48,741 nt of DNA from Levyella massiliensis (GTDB taxonomy: Bacteria > Bacillota > Clostridia > Tissierellales > Peptoniphilaceae), in assembly GCF_000308275.2 (NCBI RefSeq), contig NZ_HG529491.1:420700-469440 (forward strand). Direction: 5' to 3'. The number at the start of each line of letters is the position of its first letter. Within the stretch, counting starts at the first letter, position 1. Positions 1 through 10,124 of this stretch are shown one piece after another. The translations under genes were made by a program, and so were the position numbers. Under the pieces are notes generated by a model, which ran no database searches, had not been told where the DNA came from, and saw nothing but the letters and a program-made list of their open reading frames with translations.

Positions 1-1091
1 TTAGCAAACGCGTCTTTTCGAACAGGCATATAGCCGGTTTCCACACAGAAGTTCAGGTTGCGGTCTGCTTCCGTCAGCCATTTGGCGAAAACGGTGGCCG
101 CTTCGGCTTTCTGCTCGGTCGTTTTCCGCGCACAGAGCCCCACACCGGCTTGTGTTACCAGAAATTCTTTCCCTGCCGCTTTCGGTAGGGGAAGCACCTG
201 CAAATCCATGGGCTCCGACTTGCCGTCCGGATAGGTAATGGCATCGTTGTAATACAGGATGGATGCGGTTGAGCCGATTCCGGCAATGACTTCACCGGTC
301 ATGACCTGCGTATTGGAGTACAGATCGGAAACCACAATGTGACCTTTGGAAAGCGCACGGGCAAAAGGCATGAACGATGCTTTGAATTGGGCATTGTTGG
401 GATCGTATCAGCCCTCATCGGTATAGAAATTGCTTGCCCCCTTTTCCATCGCATCCAGATCTACGCAGCGAAGCAGATAATCCAAGGCACAAAAAGGTTT
501 TCCACCGGACCACGTGTAATATTTTTCGGCAACGTCAAAAAAGCCTTCCCAGGTAGACAAATCTTCTTTGCGAACGCCGGTCGCGGCGGAAAATCGTGCA
601 AAGGGCGCACCGGCCAGATAGAGCATAAACGTTGATTTGGAGACTGGCAATATGGACAATCTTTCGCCGATGATCCCATCTTCAACAAAAGCGGGAACGA
701 ATTGATTTAGTTCTTCTTCGGGGAATTGTTTTTTCCAATCCAGTAAGGTATCGGCACCCAGCTTTTCGGCATTGGTGAGATGACAAAAAAATAAGTCAGG
801 CATCTCGGGAACACCCGGAGCGTTCGCTTGTGCTTGCAGGAGTTTATCGCCGATTACGGTGGCATTGGATAGGAGCGTGACATTCACGAGAATGCCTTTG
901 TCCCGACCGGTCGTCTGATTAAATTCTTCGACCAAGCGATTCATCGGCGAATCCACCTGTTCGCCGTAAACGTGCCACATGGTTAAGGTAACCGGGTGTT
1001 GCGGATCTAATGCCGTGTTTTTTGCGCAACCGGTAAAGACCAGTAGCAATAGTAACAGGAAGAACGGCAAGAACGAGTACGATTTTTTCAT
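1..1091 (-). pseudogene. ABC transporter extracellular solute-binding lipoprotein, interrupted by an in-frame stop, open at window edge
   Basis: The start at 1091 follows a GGAGG-like site and encodes a lipoprotein signal: basic MKKS, a long Leu-rich core and a lipobox ending FTGC (Cys about residue 22). The mature part begins like family 1 sugar-binding proteins (LTMWHVYGE). After about 227 residues the frame meets TGA at 410-408 (context DEG-stop-YDPNN). It then stays open in the same frame to position 1, giving convincing solute-binding sequence such as GEVIAGIGSTASILYYNDA and a later LTEADRNLNFCVETGYMPV. A single nonsense change in a gene for substrate capture by an ABC importer is the simplest reading. 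Sequencing error is possible. No permease genes are visible because the window ends. Confidence 0.75.
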
Positions 1092-1487
1092 TGGGACCTC
1101 CTATGCGATATGTTGCCATTGAAAACCTATCGGTTTTGCCGTCAAAACGACGAAATCATAAAAATAAAAAATAATATTTTCGTCATTTCCTATTGATCTG
1201 AGCAATATTGACGGTTTCAAAATTTTGCCAATTTGTATTCTGTTAGTAGAAGAGCAACTTAGGAGAGAGAAAAGTTACTCTTAAGGCCACAATCGGAGGG
1301 CGATGCTTCCATAACCGGAGAGGATCCGTACATAAGAATTCTGTTTTCGCCGGCAACAAACAGAGTCCGTCCTCTTTCGAAGCAAATGTATCATGCCGTA
1401 TGAATTTCGTCAATTCGCCCAATGGCAGAAACAATCGACCTCTAGCAATGAACAAAAGGAAGAATAACAAAACGAAAGGAGAAGTAT
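1092..1487. other. Intergenic region, no gene seen
   Basis: Divergent upstream region of the solute-binding lipoprotein and the four-helix membrane protein. An AT-rich inverted repeat (arms around GACGAAA and TTTCGTC, about 1149-1185) lies on the lipoprotein side and may be an operator or a leader hairpin. No convincing -35/-10 pair was found. The short open frames here lack ribosome sites and recognisable sequence. Confidence 0.4.
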
Positions 1488-1910
1488 ATGGAAAACAATA
1501 ACAATGGGATCAAAATGTTAAAGATAAGCAGTATTTTGTTGATCATCGGTGGAGCGATTGCCACCATTTTGGGCATCGTTTCCCTTCTCGGCGTCGGTGC
1601 ACTCCATGCCGTATTCGGCGGGGAGATCCCTCTGGGCTTACTGTATGCGGTTGCCGGATTAGCCCTGGCAAGCGGTGTTATTAGCTTGATCGCCGGCATT
1701 ATCGGCGTAAGCGCCTGCAAAAAACCGGAAAAATCCGGTACATGCATCATTTTAGGCGTGCTTGTTGTCATACTCACGATTGTTGGTCAAATCCTCAATA
1801 TGAAGGCAGGAAATCAGTTTGACTTCATCTCCATTATTATCGGCTTAATCTTGCCGGTGGCGTATATCGTCGGCGCGAGCCAAGTGAAGAAGATGTCGCT
1901 TAGCAAGTAA
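1488..1910 (+). CDS. Small four-helix integral membrane protein of unknown function
   Basis: 140 residues starting at an ATG behind GAAAGGAG. Four hydrophobic segments are clear: about 13-35, 48-72, 85-105 and 113-132. They are Gly/Ile/Leu-rich, with short polar ends (MENNNNG at the N-terminus, KKMSLSK at the C-terminus). Between helices two and three is a small Cys/Lys turn (SACKKPEKSGTC). The pattern resembles small tetraspan proteins common in Firmicutes, but I recognise no named family or catalytic motif. The next gene follows after 32 bp and both may be cotranscribed, ending at the terminator near 2641-2680. A membrane location is well supported; the function is unknown. Confidence 0.75.
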   Translation: MENNNNGIKMLKISSILLIIGGAIATILGIVSLLGVGALHAVFGGEIPLGLLYAVAGLALASGVISLIAGIIGVSACKKPEKSGTCIILGVLVVILTIVGQILNMKAGNQFDFISIIIGLILPVAYIVGASQVKKMSLSK

Positions 1911-1942
1911 AAAAGATACATAACTGGCGAAGGAGGCACACA

Positions 1943-2587
1943 ATGAAAAAGAATCGGAAAATGATTAAATCTACAGTGGCCATGTTGCTCGTTTTCGCTC
2001 TTTTCCTTCCGCTTTTCGTCGGCTGTGGAAAAGGGAAGAAAGATCAAACCGATAGTGGGTCGGCGGCAGCGCCGACCGAAAGTAAGGCTTCAGAGGCGCA
2101 AGAAAATACGGAAGAAAAAGGAAAAGAACCGAAGAGCAATGCCGGCGGCGCAAAGGTTACGGCAGTCAATAAAAAGTACACTCTGGATGGCAATGTTTTT
2201 GAGCTGGCTTCGTATTGCCTGATAAAGGATATTGCGGGAGATACTAACTTTGTCATGACTTGGAAATTTACCAACAATGAGAAAGAAGCACTCTCGTCAT
2301 TATTCCTTTTCTTCTATCATTTCAAGCAGGGCGAAGAGGAATTGGTTGACACGGGCAGTATTAATTACGGTGGAAAAGACGATATCACTACGCTGAGCGA
2401 TTTTGAATTTAAAAAAGTCGAACCGGGGAAGACGGGGACCTTCTTCCTCTGCTATAAGATCAAAGACATGAAGACACCCGTCAAGGCGATCATCAGCGGT
2501 TTAACAGAAAACGATAGATTTGAGTTCGACATGCCCATTGAAGGCCTGGAGCCTGTTACCGTAGATGCTCTGGACATTCCAAAATAA
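1943..2587 (+). CDS. Secreted lipoprotein, possible DUF5067-type domain
   Basis: 214 residues. The start is supported by GGAGG eight bases upstream. The N-terminus is a lipoprotein signal (basic, then a long hydrophobic run ending LFVGC), so the mature protein should be lipid-anchored at about Cys28. A charged, low-complexity linker rich in Ser, Glu and Lys (about 30-70) tethers a globular beta-rich domain (about 75-214). The order of that domain (VTAVNKKYTLDG, then TWKFTNNEKEALSS, then a VEPGKTGTFFLCYKI strand) resembles the DUF5067/DUF4352 immunoglobulin-like lipoprotein domains of Firmicutes. No enzyme motif is visible. It follows the membrane protein gene and is closed by a strong terminator. 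Family assignment is inference. Confidence 0.7.
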   Translation: MKKNRKMIKSTVAMLLVFALFLPLFVGCGKGKKDQTDSGSAAAPTESKASEAQENTEEKGKEPKSNAGGAKVTAVNKKYTLDGNVFELASYCLIKDIAGDTNFVMTWKFTNNEKEALSSLFLFFYHFKQGEEELVDTGSINYGGKDDITTLSDFEFKKVEPGKTGTFFLCYKIKDMKTPVKAIISGLTENDRFEFDMPIEGLEPVTVDALDIPK

Positions 2588-2640
2588 ACGATCGCGATGC
2601 TGACCGTTTTACGAAGCGCGAAATTCGCGCAGAACGAAAG

Positions 2641-2680
2641 AACCACCCTCATTGACTAGAAATGAGGGTGGTTCTTTTTT
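2641..2680 (+). terminator. Intrinsic terminator after the DUF5067-like lipoprotein gene
   Basis: Perfect 13-bp stem, AACCACCCTCATT paired with AATGAGGGTGGTT, seven-base loop, then CTTTTTT. It also separates this gene from the convergent cyclodeaminase gene. Confidence 0.9.
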
Positions 2681-2715
2681 CTCTAAACGGATAAGAAGTA
2701 TCGAATCCGTGACGA

Positions 2716-3342
2716 TTATTCCAGCGCCGCTTCGACTTTTGCGATGCAGGCAGAAATCTTCGCATCCAGATCTTTTAACGCCTCGTCCATTTCGTGAAGC
2801 TTCTCAGCCACGTAGGCTTCATCTTTGATCGAACCTAAGTTGATCTTGACGTTGTAGAAGGCCACGATGACGGCGGCGCGCAGGCAATGCAATCCGGCAC
2901 CAACATCCGTGATGGCGTTCTGGTTACCGCGGACGATCAGCGGTTCGGCATACTTGATGAGCTCCATGGCCTGAATGCCGGTGGTGAAAGGCACATTCGC
3001 CGCATTCTTGTATTCTTTTTGAATCGCTGCACTACGAGCGGCTTTTTCTTCAGCCGTTTCTTTCGGCATTTTGAATGCTGCCATTACGCCATTGAACGAA
3101 TTAGCATCACGATCAATCGCATCGATGAAGAATTTCTCGTATTCCTTCAGTTCCGGGATATATCCTGCCATCTCGTCCTTAGCATCTGCGTATTTCTTAT
3201 TCGCAATGGTCAGTTCACAGACCATGGCAAATAATCCGGCAGTCTGCGCAGCCGAGAGAGCAGCAATGGAGCCGCCGCCAGGAGCGGCAGAATCCGAAGC
3301 CAATTCTTCAATAAAACCGGTAACGGTTAAATCCTTTAACAT
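2716..3342 (-). CDS. fchA: Formimidoyltetrahydrofolate cyclodeaminase
   Basis: 208 residues from the ATG at 3342, chosen because AAAGGAG lies just upstream; a longer frame reaches 3378 but has no ribosome site. The protein matches the FTCD_C/cyclodeaminase family: N-terminal TVTGFIEELASDSAAPGGGS with the Gly-rich turn, a mostly helical body, RDANSFNGVMAAFKMPK, and the late VRGNQNAITDVGAGL segment. It should convert 5-formimino-THF to 5,10-methenyl-THF plus ammonia (EC 4.3.1.4). It is the last gene of the ftcD-fhs-fchA run, about 96 bp after fhs. The length is normal for the stand-alone bacterial form; in animals this domain is fused to the transferase encoded two genes upstream. Confidence 0.92.
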   Translation of the reverse strand: MLKDLTVTGFIEELASDSAAPGGGSIAALSAAQTAGLFAMVCELTIANKKYADAKDEMAGYIPELKEYEKFFIDAIDRDANSFNGVMAAFKMPKETAEEKAARSAAIQKEYKNAANVPFTTGIQAMELIKYAEPLIVRGNQNAITDVGAGLHCLRAAVIVAFYNVKINLGSIKDEAYVAEKLHEMDEALKDLDAKISACIAKVEAALE

Positions 3343-3438
3343 AGTTTCTCCTTTTTCTGTCGTAGCCGATGCGGACAAATGCCTCGGTGGTTTTCTCGCT
3401 TTCCGCCGAGGCAGACGCCGCAGACGTTATCGATTCGT

Positions 3439-5115
3439 TTAGAACAGACCCTTCATGTTGCCCAGTTCGTCAACATCCATCTTTTCGGCAGCCGGTACTT
3501 TCGGCAGACCCGGCATAACCATGATGTTACCGGTTTCGCAAACGACGAATCCGGCGCCGTTCGATACGCGAACGTTCTGAACCGTAATTTCGAATCCTTC
3601 CGGAGCGCCAACGGCGTTCTTGTCATCCGAGAAGGAGAACTGTGTCTTAGCCATGCAGATCGGCATCTTATCCAAGCCCAACTTCTCGAGGGTCTTGATC
3701 TGCTTCTTGGCAGCAGCCGTGATGGTGACTTTTGCACCGCCGTAGTAATCCTTAACGATGGTGTTCAATTTCTCGGGGATGGAGGCTTCCGTATCATAGA
3801 GATAATGGAAATCATTCTTCTCATCGGCAGCTTTAACCACTTTTTCGGCCAAGTCTTTCATGCCTTCGCCGCCCTTTGCCCAGCCATCAGCCAGGGAGAG
3901 TTCAACACCGTGCTCGTTGCACAGCTCAGTCAGGGCCTTAATTTCAGCTTCCGTATCAAAGGCAAAGCGGTTGATAGCAACAACGACCGGCAGACCAAAG
4001 CCCTTCATGTTCTTAATGTGGCGTGCCAAGTTGGCAAAACCGGCCTTCAAAGCTTCCACATTCTCTTCCTTCAGTTCCTTTTTGTCCATGCCGCCGTGCA
4101 TCTTCAGCGCACGGATCGTAGCAACGATGACAACCGCATCCGGTTTCAGGCCGCCCAAACGGCATTTGATATCAAAGAACTTCTCAGCACCCAAGTCAGC
4201 ACCGAAGCCTGCCTCCGTGACGAGGTAATCGGACATTTTCAGGCCCAACTTCGTAGCAATGAGGGAGTTGCAGCCGTGTGCGATATTCGCGAACGGACCG
4301 CCGTGGATCAGAGCCGGCGTATGCTCAAGCGTCTGTACCAGGTTCGGCTTGATCGCATCGGAGAGCAACATTGCCATAGCACCCTGGGCATTCAGATCAC
4401 CAGCCGTTACCGGGTTGCCTTCTTTGTTGTAAGCCACGATCATTCTGGCCAGACGAGCCTTCAGATCTTCCAGACCGGAAGCCAAGCACAGAGCAGCCAT
4501 AACTTCGGAAGCCACGGTGATCATGAAATGATCTTCACGCGGCACACCGGCAGCTTTGCCGCCCAAACCGATGACAACATTGCGCAGGGAGCGGTCGTTC
4601 ATATCCAAAACGCGCTTCCAAACGATGCGGCGTTCATCGATATTCAGTGCATTGCCCTGCTGCAGATGGTTATCAATCAAAGCAGACAGCAGGTTGTTGG
4701 CAGCCGTCATGGCGTGCAGGTCGCCGGTGAAATGCAGGTTGATGTCTTCCATCGGAACAACCTGTGCATAACCGCCGCCGGCAGCACCGCCCTTGACACC
4801 AAAAACAGGTCCCAAGGAGGGCTCACGCAGAGCAACAACCGATTTCCTACCGATCTTATTCAGACCCATCGTCAAACCGATGGAGCAGGTGGATTTGCCT
4901 TCGCCGGCCGGTGTCGGGGTGATAGCCGTCACCAGGATCAGCTTACCGTCTTTATTCTTGGACAGACGCTGAATGGCATCGTGCGAAATCTTGGCTTTAT
5001 ATTTTCCGTACAGTTCCAGATCGTCTTCTTCCAGACCTACGGTCTTGGCAACTTCGACGATTGGCTTCATTTCGACAGAATTTGCAATTTCAATATCCGT
5101 TTTTACTTCGGCCAT
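3439..5115 (-). CDS. fhs: Formate--tetrahydrofolate ligase
   Basis: 558 residues, normal length for this family. The nucleotide loop [16 protein letters not shown] lies near residues 65-80, followed by the family stretches [19 protein letters not shown] and [13 protein letters not shown]. It interconverts formate, ATP and THF with 10-formyl-THF (EC 6.3.4.3). Beside a formiminoglutamate module it probably runs toward formate and ATP, conserving energy from the histidine C1 unit; that direction is inference. The ATG sits three bases after the stop of the formimidoyltransferase gene, and its ribosome site (GAGGAG) is inside the end of that gene, so the two are translationally coupled. A 584-codon open frame on the other strand is an antisense artefact. 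Confidence 0.97.
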   Translation of the reverse strand: MAEVKTDIEIANSVEMKPIVEVAKTVGLEEDDLELYGKYKAKISHDAIQRLSKNKDGKLILVTAITPTPAGEGKSTCSIGLTMGLNKIGRKSVVALREPSLGPVFGVKGGAAGGGYAQVVPMEDINLHFTGDLHAMTAANNLLSALIDNHLQQGNALNIDERRIVWKRVLDMNDRSLRNVVIGLGGKAAGVPREDHFMITVASEVMAALCLASGLEDLKARLARMIVAYNKEGNPVTAGDLNAQGAMAMLLSDAIKPNLVQTLEHTPALIHGGPFANIAHGCNSLIATKLGLKMSDYLVTEAGFGADLGAEKFFDIKCRLGGLKPDAVVIVATIRALKMHGGMDKKELKEENVEALKAGFANLARHIKNMKGFGLPVVVAINRFAFDTEAEIKALTELCNEHGVELSLADGWAKGGEGMKDLAEKVVKAADEKNDFHYLYDTEASIPEKLNTIVKDYYGGAKVTITAAAKKQIKTLEKLGLDKMPICMAKTQFSFSDDKNAVGAPEGFEITVQNVRVSNGAGFVVCETGNIMVMPGLPKVPAAEKMDVDELGNMKGLF

Positions 5116-5118
5116 GAC

Positions 5119-6012
5119 TTACTCCTCAATTAACAGGGTTTCAATGATTTGATCGGCGCGGAAGTTCTCCACTTGCATGTAGTAAGCAGCCGAGTCAACC
5201 AGCGCTTGCAGGGGAACCATACCAATGATTTCCGTACCATAGACGGAAACGCCGTAGCGACGAGCTTCGGACTTCACCATTTCCAGAGCCTGGTAAATGC
5301 GTGTCTTCTCGAAGTTAACCAAGTTCATGGAAACCTGAGTCTGATGACGTTCTTCGAGCGGAAGACCGATGGCTTTTACAAAGCGCAGACCACCACCGAT
5401 GTGACGGATCTTCTTCGCAATGGCTTCAGCAATTTCTACCTTATCCGTGTTCAGGTTGACGTTGAAAGCAACCAGGTGGAAACGAGCACCAACAGCTGTG
5501 CAGCCGCTCTTCGCGTTCATTTCACGCGGACCGAAATCCGGTTCCCAGCCGTCTTCTTTGATCTTCTCGAAGAAGCCTTCGTACTGGCCCTTACGGACTT
5601 TAGCCAAGTTCTTGCGCTCCGGCTTCGTAGCTGCATCTTCGTACAGATAAACCGGGATGCCCAGTTCGCCGATGGCCTTGCCGACTTCTTTGGCGTATTC
5701 AACGCATTCTTCCGTGGTGCATTCCGTGATAGGAATGAACGGCACAACGTCTACAGCACCCATGCGCGGATGACCACCGCTGTGTTTGGTCATATCAATG
5801 ACTTCCTGTGCGACTTTGACGGAGGCGATCACGGCATCCATAACCGCTTTCGGTTCACCAATGACTTCCACAACCGTACGGTTATGATCTTTGTCCGGCT
5901 GGTAATCGACGAGCTTCAGGCCTTCCTTGGCACGGAAGCAATCGGCAATTTTCTCAACCTTTTCCAGGTCGCGTCCTTCCGAATAATTCGGGATACACAT
6001 TACACGTTTCAT
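5119..6012 (-). CDS. ftcD: Glutamate formimidoyltransferase
   Basis: 297 residues, the length of the stand-alone bacterial transferase. The start has AAGGAGGA just upstream. Diagnostic sequence includes the N-terminal MCIPNYSEGRD, the active-site region TKHSGGHPRMGAVDVVPFIP (about 78-97) and RFVKAIGLPLEERHQTQVS in the C-terminal subdomain. It transfers the formimino group of N-formimino-L-glutamate to THF, giving glutamate (EC 2.1.2.5), the step after imidazolonepropionase. First gene of an operon with fhs and fchA, which process the resulting formimino-THF. An inferred promoter lies about 170-200 bp upstream. An antisense frame of 315 codons over it is spurious. Confidence 0.95.
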   Translation of the reverse strand: MKRVMCIPNYSEGRDLEKVEKIADCFRAKEGLKLVDYQPDKDHNRTVVEVIGEPKAVMDAVIASVKVAQEVIDMTKHSGGHPRMGAVDVVPFIPITECTTEECVEYAKEVGKAIGELGIPVYLYEDAATKPERKNLAKVRKGQYEGFFEKIKEDGWEPDFGPREMNAKSGCTAVGARFHLVAFNVNLNTDKVEIAEAIAKKIRHIGGGLRFVKAIGLPLEERHQTQVSMNLVNFEKTRIYQALEMVKSEARRYGVSVYGTEIIGMVPLQALVDSAAYYMQVENFRADQIIETLLIEE

Positions 6013-6181
6013 AGTTCCTCCTTAATAGTTTTGTTCGACGTTCCATACTACAGCTACATCATGCTTCTTACAGAGGGAATCGTCTATGCCATTTGACGAT
6101 CCTTTGACGTCTTTTAAATCGGGTATTCGTGGCAATGAGAGCGATTGTCGTTCACACAAATCGCCACCCGATGTCGGCATC

Positions 6182-6213
6182 ATCATAAGACCATAAAATC
6201 TACTAAACGTCAA
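6182..6213 (-). promoter_or_regulatory. Candidate promoter of the ftcD-fhs-fchA operon
   Basis: On the minus strand TTGACG (6213-6208) is followed after 17 bp by TCTTAT (6190-6185), with an overlapping TATGAT at 6187-6182. The leader to the ftcD start would be about 165 bases. It contains two nearby TTTGACG motifs around 6095-6115 that could be operator half-sites. Based on consensus resemblance only. Confidence 0.4.
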
Positions 6214-6321
6214 AATGATTTAAGATTCTCGAAATATTTCGACGTTTTTTTTCTTTTTTATGAAAAGCCTGAAAAACGCCGTTTGCGCGGTCTTGACACA
6301 TAACGATACTTTCGCATCGGC

Positions 6322-6356
6322 TGAAAAAGCGGATTGTTGTCGACAACAATCCGCTT
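6322..6356 (-). terminator. Intrinsic terminator of hutI
   Basis: A perfect 30-bp palindrome (6327-6356), arms AAGCGGATTGTTGTC and its complement, lies just after the hutI stop. On the minus strand it runs into CTTTTTCAG, giving a terminator tail that closes hutI before the ftcD operon. Confidence 0.8.
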
Positions 6357-6366
6357 ACGATGACGC

Positions 6367-7629
6367 TTAGACCAATTGACGATCCTTCACGATCAATTTT
6401 CCGTTCTTATATACTTCTACGGCGTGGTTCGTCGCGAAATAGTACAGCAGATAATCTAAGTTTGGCGCCTTGAATACGGTTAAATCCGCTTTTTTGCCCT
6501 GATCCAGGGAACCGACGGTTTCATTGCGATGTACCGAATACGCGGCGTTGATGGTGACCGCATTGAACACTTCGATCGGTGTCATATGCAGGTACAGGCA
6601 ACCCAGCTGCATGATAAATTGCAAATTGGCCATGGGGCAGGAGCCCGGGTTGGAGTCGGTCGTAATCGTAATAGCCATGCCCGCATCCAGCATCTTGCGT
6701 GCCGGCGCATAGGTGTCTTCCATCAGAGAGAAGGTGGTACCCGGAAGTAAATTGCCAATCACGTGCGCATCCGCCAGCTTTTGGATGTCTTCATCGGTAA
6801 TAACCATCAGATGCTCGGCGCTGGTAGCGCCCAATTCCGCAGCAACTGCAGAACCACCGATGGATTCAATTTCATCGGCATGAATGCGCAAAGAGAAGCC
6901 TTCTTTTTTTGCCGCTTCCAGGAGGCGTTTGGACTGTGCTGCCGTATAAACGCCAGCATCGCAGAAGACATCCACGAATTCGGCCAGTTTTTCCTCTTTT
7001 ACCTTCGGCAGCATCTTGATGATCTCATCAATCAGCGGATCCGGGTTCTCTTTGTATTCGGGCGGAATCACGTGTGCCGCCATAAAGGTCGAAACGAGAT
7101 CAATGGGCAAATCTTCATTTAATTTTTTTGCCACTTCCAATTGACGTTTTTCCGTCTCCCAATTCAAACCATATCCACTTTTTGCTTCCACGGTGGTCAC
7201 GCCATGAATCATCATCTGTTCCAGCAAATCATGCGTTTTATCATAGAGCGTCTCAAACGACGCAGCGCGGGTTGCCTTCAGCGTCGAAAGAATGCCGCCG
7301 CCTTCTGCCAGGATGTCCAGATAGCTCATACCATTGAGCTTTTTGGAAAATTCATGCTCACGGCTACCGCCATAGACCAGATGCGTGTGCGCATCGATGA
7401 GACCCGGCGTTGCCACCATGCCGCGACGCTCTTCCACTTTCGTATTGGCATCTATCAGGGACTTCGGAACATCGCCTTCACCGATGGCCAGAATCTTGTC
7501 ACCGTCAAAGGCAACATAGGCATCCTTTAATATGGTGCCTTTATTCATCTCCTTGCCCCGCAGAGGGTGTCCCGGATCGTTCGGGACGAAGAGCTCGTTA
7601 AAATGTGTCAGTACCAGTGTTGCTGCCAT
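6367..7629 (-). CDS. hutI: Imidazolonepropionase
   Basis: 420 residues, family-typical length, with AGGAGGAAC directly before the ATG. An amidohydrolase fold: metal ligands H81 and H83 in [14 protein letters not shown], then [11 protein letters not shown], a His ligand in [24 protein letters not shown], and the Asp ligand in [12 protein letters not shown]. It opens the ring of 4-imidazolone-5-propionate to N-formimino-L-glutamate (EC 3.5.2.7), the product used by the transferase encoded next door. It is transcribed away from urocanate hydratase, which makes its substrate, and ends in its own terminator, so it is probably a separate transcript from ftcD although on the same strand. It is a cytosolic zinc or iron enzyme. 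Confidence 0.96.
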   Translation of the reverse strand: MAATLVLTHFNELFVPNDPGHPLRGKEMNKGTILKDAYVAFDGDKILAIGEGDVPKSLIDANTKVEERRGMVATPGLIDAHTHLVYGGSREHEFSKKLNGMSYLDILAEGGGILSTLKATRAASFETLYDKTHDLLEQMMIHGVTTVEAKSGYGLNWETEKRQLEVAKKLNEDLPIDLVSTFMAAHVIPPEYKENPDPLIDEIIKMLPKVKEEKLAEFVDVFCDAGVYTAAQSKRLLEAAKKEGFSLRIHADEIESIGGSAVAAELGATSAEHLMVITDEDIQKLADAHVIGNLLPGTTFSLMEDTYAPARKMLDAGMAITITTDSNPGSCPMANLQFIMQLGCLYLHMTPIEVFNAVTINAAYSVHRNETVGSLDQGKKADLTVFKAPNLDYLLYYFATNHAVEVYKNGKLIVKDRQLV

Positions 7630-7903
7630 AGTTCCTCCTCTATTCTTTTATTGCTGAGTAGGCGTCATCCGAAGCGGAGCGAAAACGCATAAGAGGCGTT
7701 TCTATCCGAAGCAAGCCGTCAATTTTTTGAAGGCGCCGATCGGCCTTGGGATTCCGTTTTCCCGTTTTCCCGAAAATTCGCCACGCTCCACACACCCAAG
7801 TCATACCCATTTTCCATCTTCTTTAGTCTCTCCATATGGCGTCAAAGGTGAGACAACTTAAGCAAAGATCCCGCTTATGCATCGCATTAGACGCTACGAC
7901 AAA

Positions 7904-7912
7904 ATTATATCA
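7904..7912 (-). promoter_or_regulatory. Candidate extended -10 promoter for hutI
   Basis: On the minus strand TGATATAAT gives a perfect TATAAT (7909-7904) preceded by the TGn extension; no good -35 is present, as is usual for extended -10 promoters. The predicted leader of about 265 bases is long and could hold regulation. No equally good promoter was seen for hutU on the other strand within the 402-bp divergent region. Confidence 0.45.
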
Positions 7913-8031
7913 TTCTCATAGACTCTACAAAGACGAGACACCGTTAGGATGAACGTATCGACAAATGAAAACCATTTCGTGTTAGGATTTTGTCCATTTT
8001 GTTCCCACGGATTCCTATGAAGGAGGAAATT

Positions 8032-10053
8032 ATGTTAAAAAATGATGAGATTAAGGAGGCCATGACCATCCGTCTGGAGATGGATGAGCTTCCGGAAATG
8101 CCGAAGTTCCAAGAAGGCATTCGTCGTGCCCCGGACCGCGGCTTTCGTCTGACGCAGTCTCAAACCGAAATTGCGCTGAAGAACGCACTGCGCTACATCC
8201 CGGAGAAATTCCATGAACAGTTGATTCCGGAATTTCTCGAAGAATTAAAGACCCGCGGCCGCATCTACGGCTATCGCTTCCGTCCGGAAGGTCGCATCTA
8301 TGGCAAGCCCATTGATGAATATAAGGGCAAATGCATGGAGGGCAAAGCCTTCCAGGTCATGATCGACAACAACCTGGACTTTGAAGTAGCTTTGTATCCT
8401 TATGAATTAGTTACTTATGGTGAAACCGGTTCGGTCTGCCATGACTGGATGCAGTATCGCCTGATTAAGAAATACCTCGAAAACTTAACGGATGAAACAA
8501 CCTTGGTTATGGAATCAGGTCATCCGCTGGGTCTCTTCAAATCCCGCAAGAATTCTCCGCGTGTGGTCATCACGAACGGTCTCTTGATCGGCGAATACGA
8601 CAACCATGAAGACTGGGAAATTGCGGAAGAGATGGGCGTCACCAACTACGGCCAGATGACGGCCGGTGGCTGGATGTACATCGGACCTCAGGGTATCGTC
8701 CATGGTACCTTCAATACGATCCTGAACGCAGGTCGTTTGAAACTGGGCCTGAGCGCAGAAGACGATCTGTCCGGCAAACTGTTTGTTACGTCCGGTTTGG
8801 GCGGCATGAGCGGTGCACAAGGTAAAGCGGCCGAGATCGCACATGCAGTCGGCATCGTCGCTGAAGTAGACATCAGCCGCATTGAGACACGTCTGGAACA
8901 GGGCTGGATCTCCAAGCTGGCAGAAACGCCGGAAGAAGCCGTCAAGATGGCAAAGGAATCCCTCGAAAAGAAGGAAGCCATGTCCATCGCTTACCACGGC
9001 AACATCGTCGATCTGTTGGAATACATGTACGAAAACAACGTGCATATCGACCTGCTCTCCGACCAGACCTCCTGCCACAATGTGTATGACGGCGGTTACT
9101 GCCCGGTAGGCATTTCCTTTGAAGAGCGCACGCGCATGTTGGCGGAAGATCATGATGGCTTCATCAAACTGGTCGACAAAACGCTGGCACGTCACTTTGC
9201 CATCATCAAAAAGCTCACCGAAAAGGGCACCTACTTCTTCGACTACGGCAACTCGTTCATGAAAGCCATTTACGATTCCGGCGTCAAAGAAATCTCCAAG
9301 AACGGTGTGGATGATAAGGAAGGCTTCATCTGGCCGAGCTATGTAGAAGACATTATGGGACCGCTGTTGTTTGACTACGGTTATGGTCCTTTCCGCTGGG
9401 TATGCCTCTCCGGCAAACATGAAGACTTGGTAGCCACCGACCATGCTGCGATGGATGCAATCGATCCGAACCGTCGCTACCAGGATCGCGACAACTACAA
9501 CTGGATCCGCGACGCAGAGGAGAACAAGCTGGTCGTTGGTACCCAAGCACGTATCCTCTACCAGGATGAAGAGGGCCGTGTCAACATCGCTTTGGCCTTC
9601 AACAAGCTGGTACGTGAAGGCAAGATCGGTCCTGTCATGATCGGCCGTGACCATCACGACGTATCCGGTACGGACTCTCCGTTCCGTGAGACCTCGAACA
9701 TCTACGATGGTTCGAAGGTTTGCGCTGACATGGCGGTACAGACCTACGCCGGAAACGCAGCACGCGGCATGAGCCTTATCGCTCTGCATAACGGCGGTGG
9801 CGTTGGTATCGGTAAAGCGGTCAACGGCGGATTTGGCCTTGTGCTGGATGGCTCTGAGCGCGTGGATGAAATCATTCGCCTGTCTCTGTCCTGGGATGTT
9901 ATCGGCGGCGTAGCGCGTCGTAACTGGGCACGCAATGAACACGCTATGGAAGTGGCTGTGGCCTTCAATAAGAAACATCCGGATGCCCACATCACCATTC
10001 CGTATCTGGCGGATGAGGAACAGGTAAAGAACGCCGTTTCTAAACTTTTCTAA
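8032..10053 (+). CDS. hutU: Urocanate hydratase
   Basis: 673 residues. The start at 8032 has AAGGAGG seven bases upstream; an upstream in-frame start at 7990 has no ribosome site. It is longer than the roughly 555-residue proteobacterial enzyme but typical of the long urocanase form of anaerobes. The nucleotide-binding stretch GLGGMSGAQGKAAEIAH lies near residues 254-270, and SDQTSCHNVYDGGYCPVG and VIGRDHHDVSGTDSPFRET are strongly urocanase-like. It hydrates urocanate to 4-imidazolone-5-propionate using tightly bound NAD as electrophile (EC 4.2.1.49). It is divergent from hutI and followed by a structured leader and an antiporter gene. No histidine ammonia-lyase gene flanks it. A 491-codon antisense frame is a codon-bias shadow. 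Confidence 0.96.
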   Translation: MLKNDEIKEAMTIRLEMDELPEMPKFQEGIRRAPDRGFRLTQSQTEIALKNALRYIPEKFHEQLIPEFLEELKTRGRIYGYRFRPEGRIYGKPIDEYKGKCMEGKAFQVMIDNNLDFEVALYPYELVTYGETGSVCHDWMQYRLIKKYLENLTDETTLVMESGHPLGLFKSRKNSPRVVITNGLLIGEYDNHEDWEIAEEMGVTNYGQMTAGGWMYIGPQGIVHGTFNTILNAGRLKLGLSAEDDLSGKLFVTSGLGGMSGAQGKAAEIAHAVGIVAEVDISRIETRLEQGWISKLAETPEEAVKMAKESLEKKEAMSIAYHGNIVDLLEYMYENNVHIDLLSDQTSCHNVYDGGYCPVGISFEERTRMLAEDHDGFIKLVDKTLARHFAIIKKLTEKGTYFFDYGNSFMKAIYDSGVKEISKNGVDDKEGFIWPSYVEDIMGPLLFDYGYGPFRWVCLSGKHEDLVATDHAAMDAIDPNRRYQDRDNYNWIRDAEENKLVVGTQARILYQDEEGRVNIALAFNKLVREGKIGPVMIGRDHHDVSGTDSPFRETSNIYDGSKVCADMAVQTYAGNAARGMSLIALHNGGGVGIGKAVNGGFGLVLDGSERVDEIIRLSLSWDVIGGVARRNWARNEHAMEVAVAFNKKHPDAHITIPYLADEEQVKNAVSKLF

Positions 10054-10124
10054 CGGTCAACGGTTTCTGCCATGTCGGGGTAGCCGATATAGCAAAAATT
10101 TGAGATACTGTTACAAACAAAGAA

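Noticed and set aside
408-410. Selenocysteine at the in-frame TGA of the solute-binding protein
   Set aside because: Solute-binding proteins are not known selenoproteins and I see no convincing stem-loop just after the codon; a nonsense mutation is simpler.
3379-5133. 584-codon open frame antisense to fhs
   Set aside because: Shadow of biased codon use in fhs; no family resemblance and no ribosome site.
8515-9990. 491-codon open frame antisense to hutU
   Set aside because: Shadow frame; hutU itself is a full conserved enzyme.
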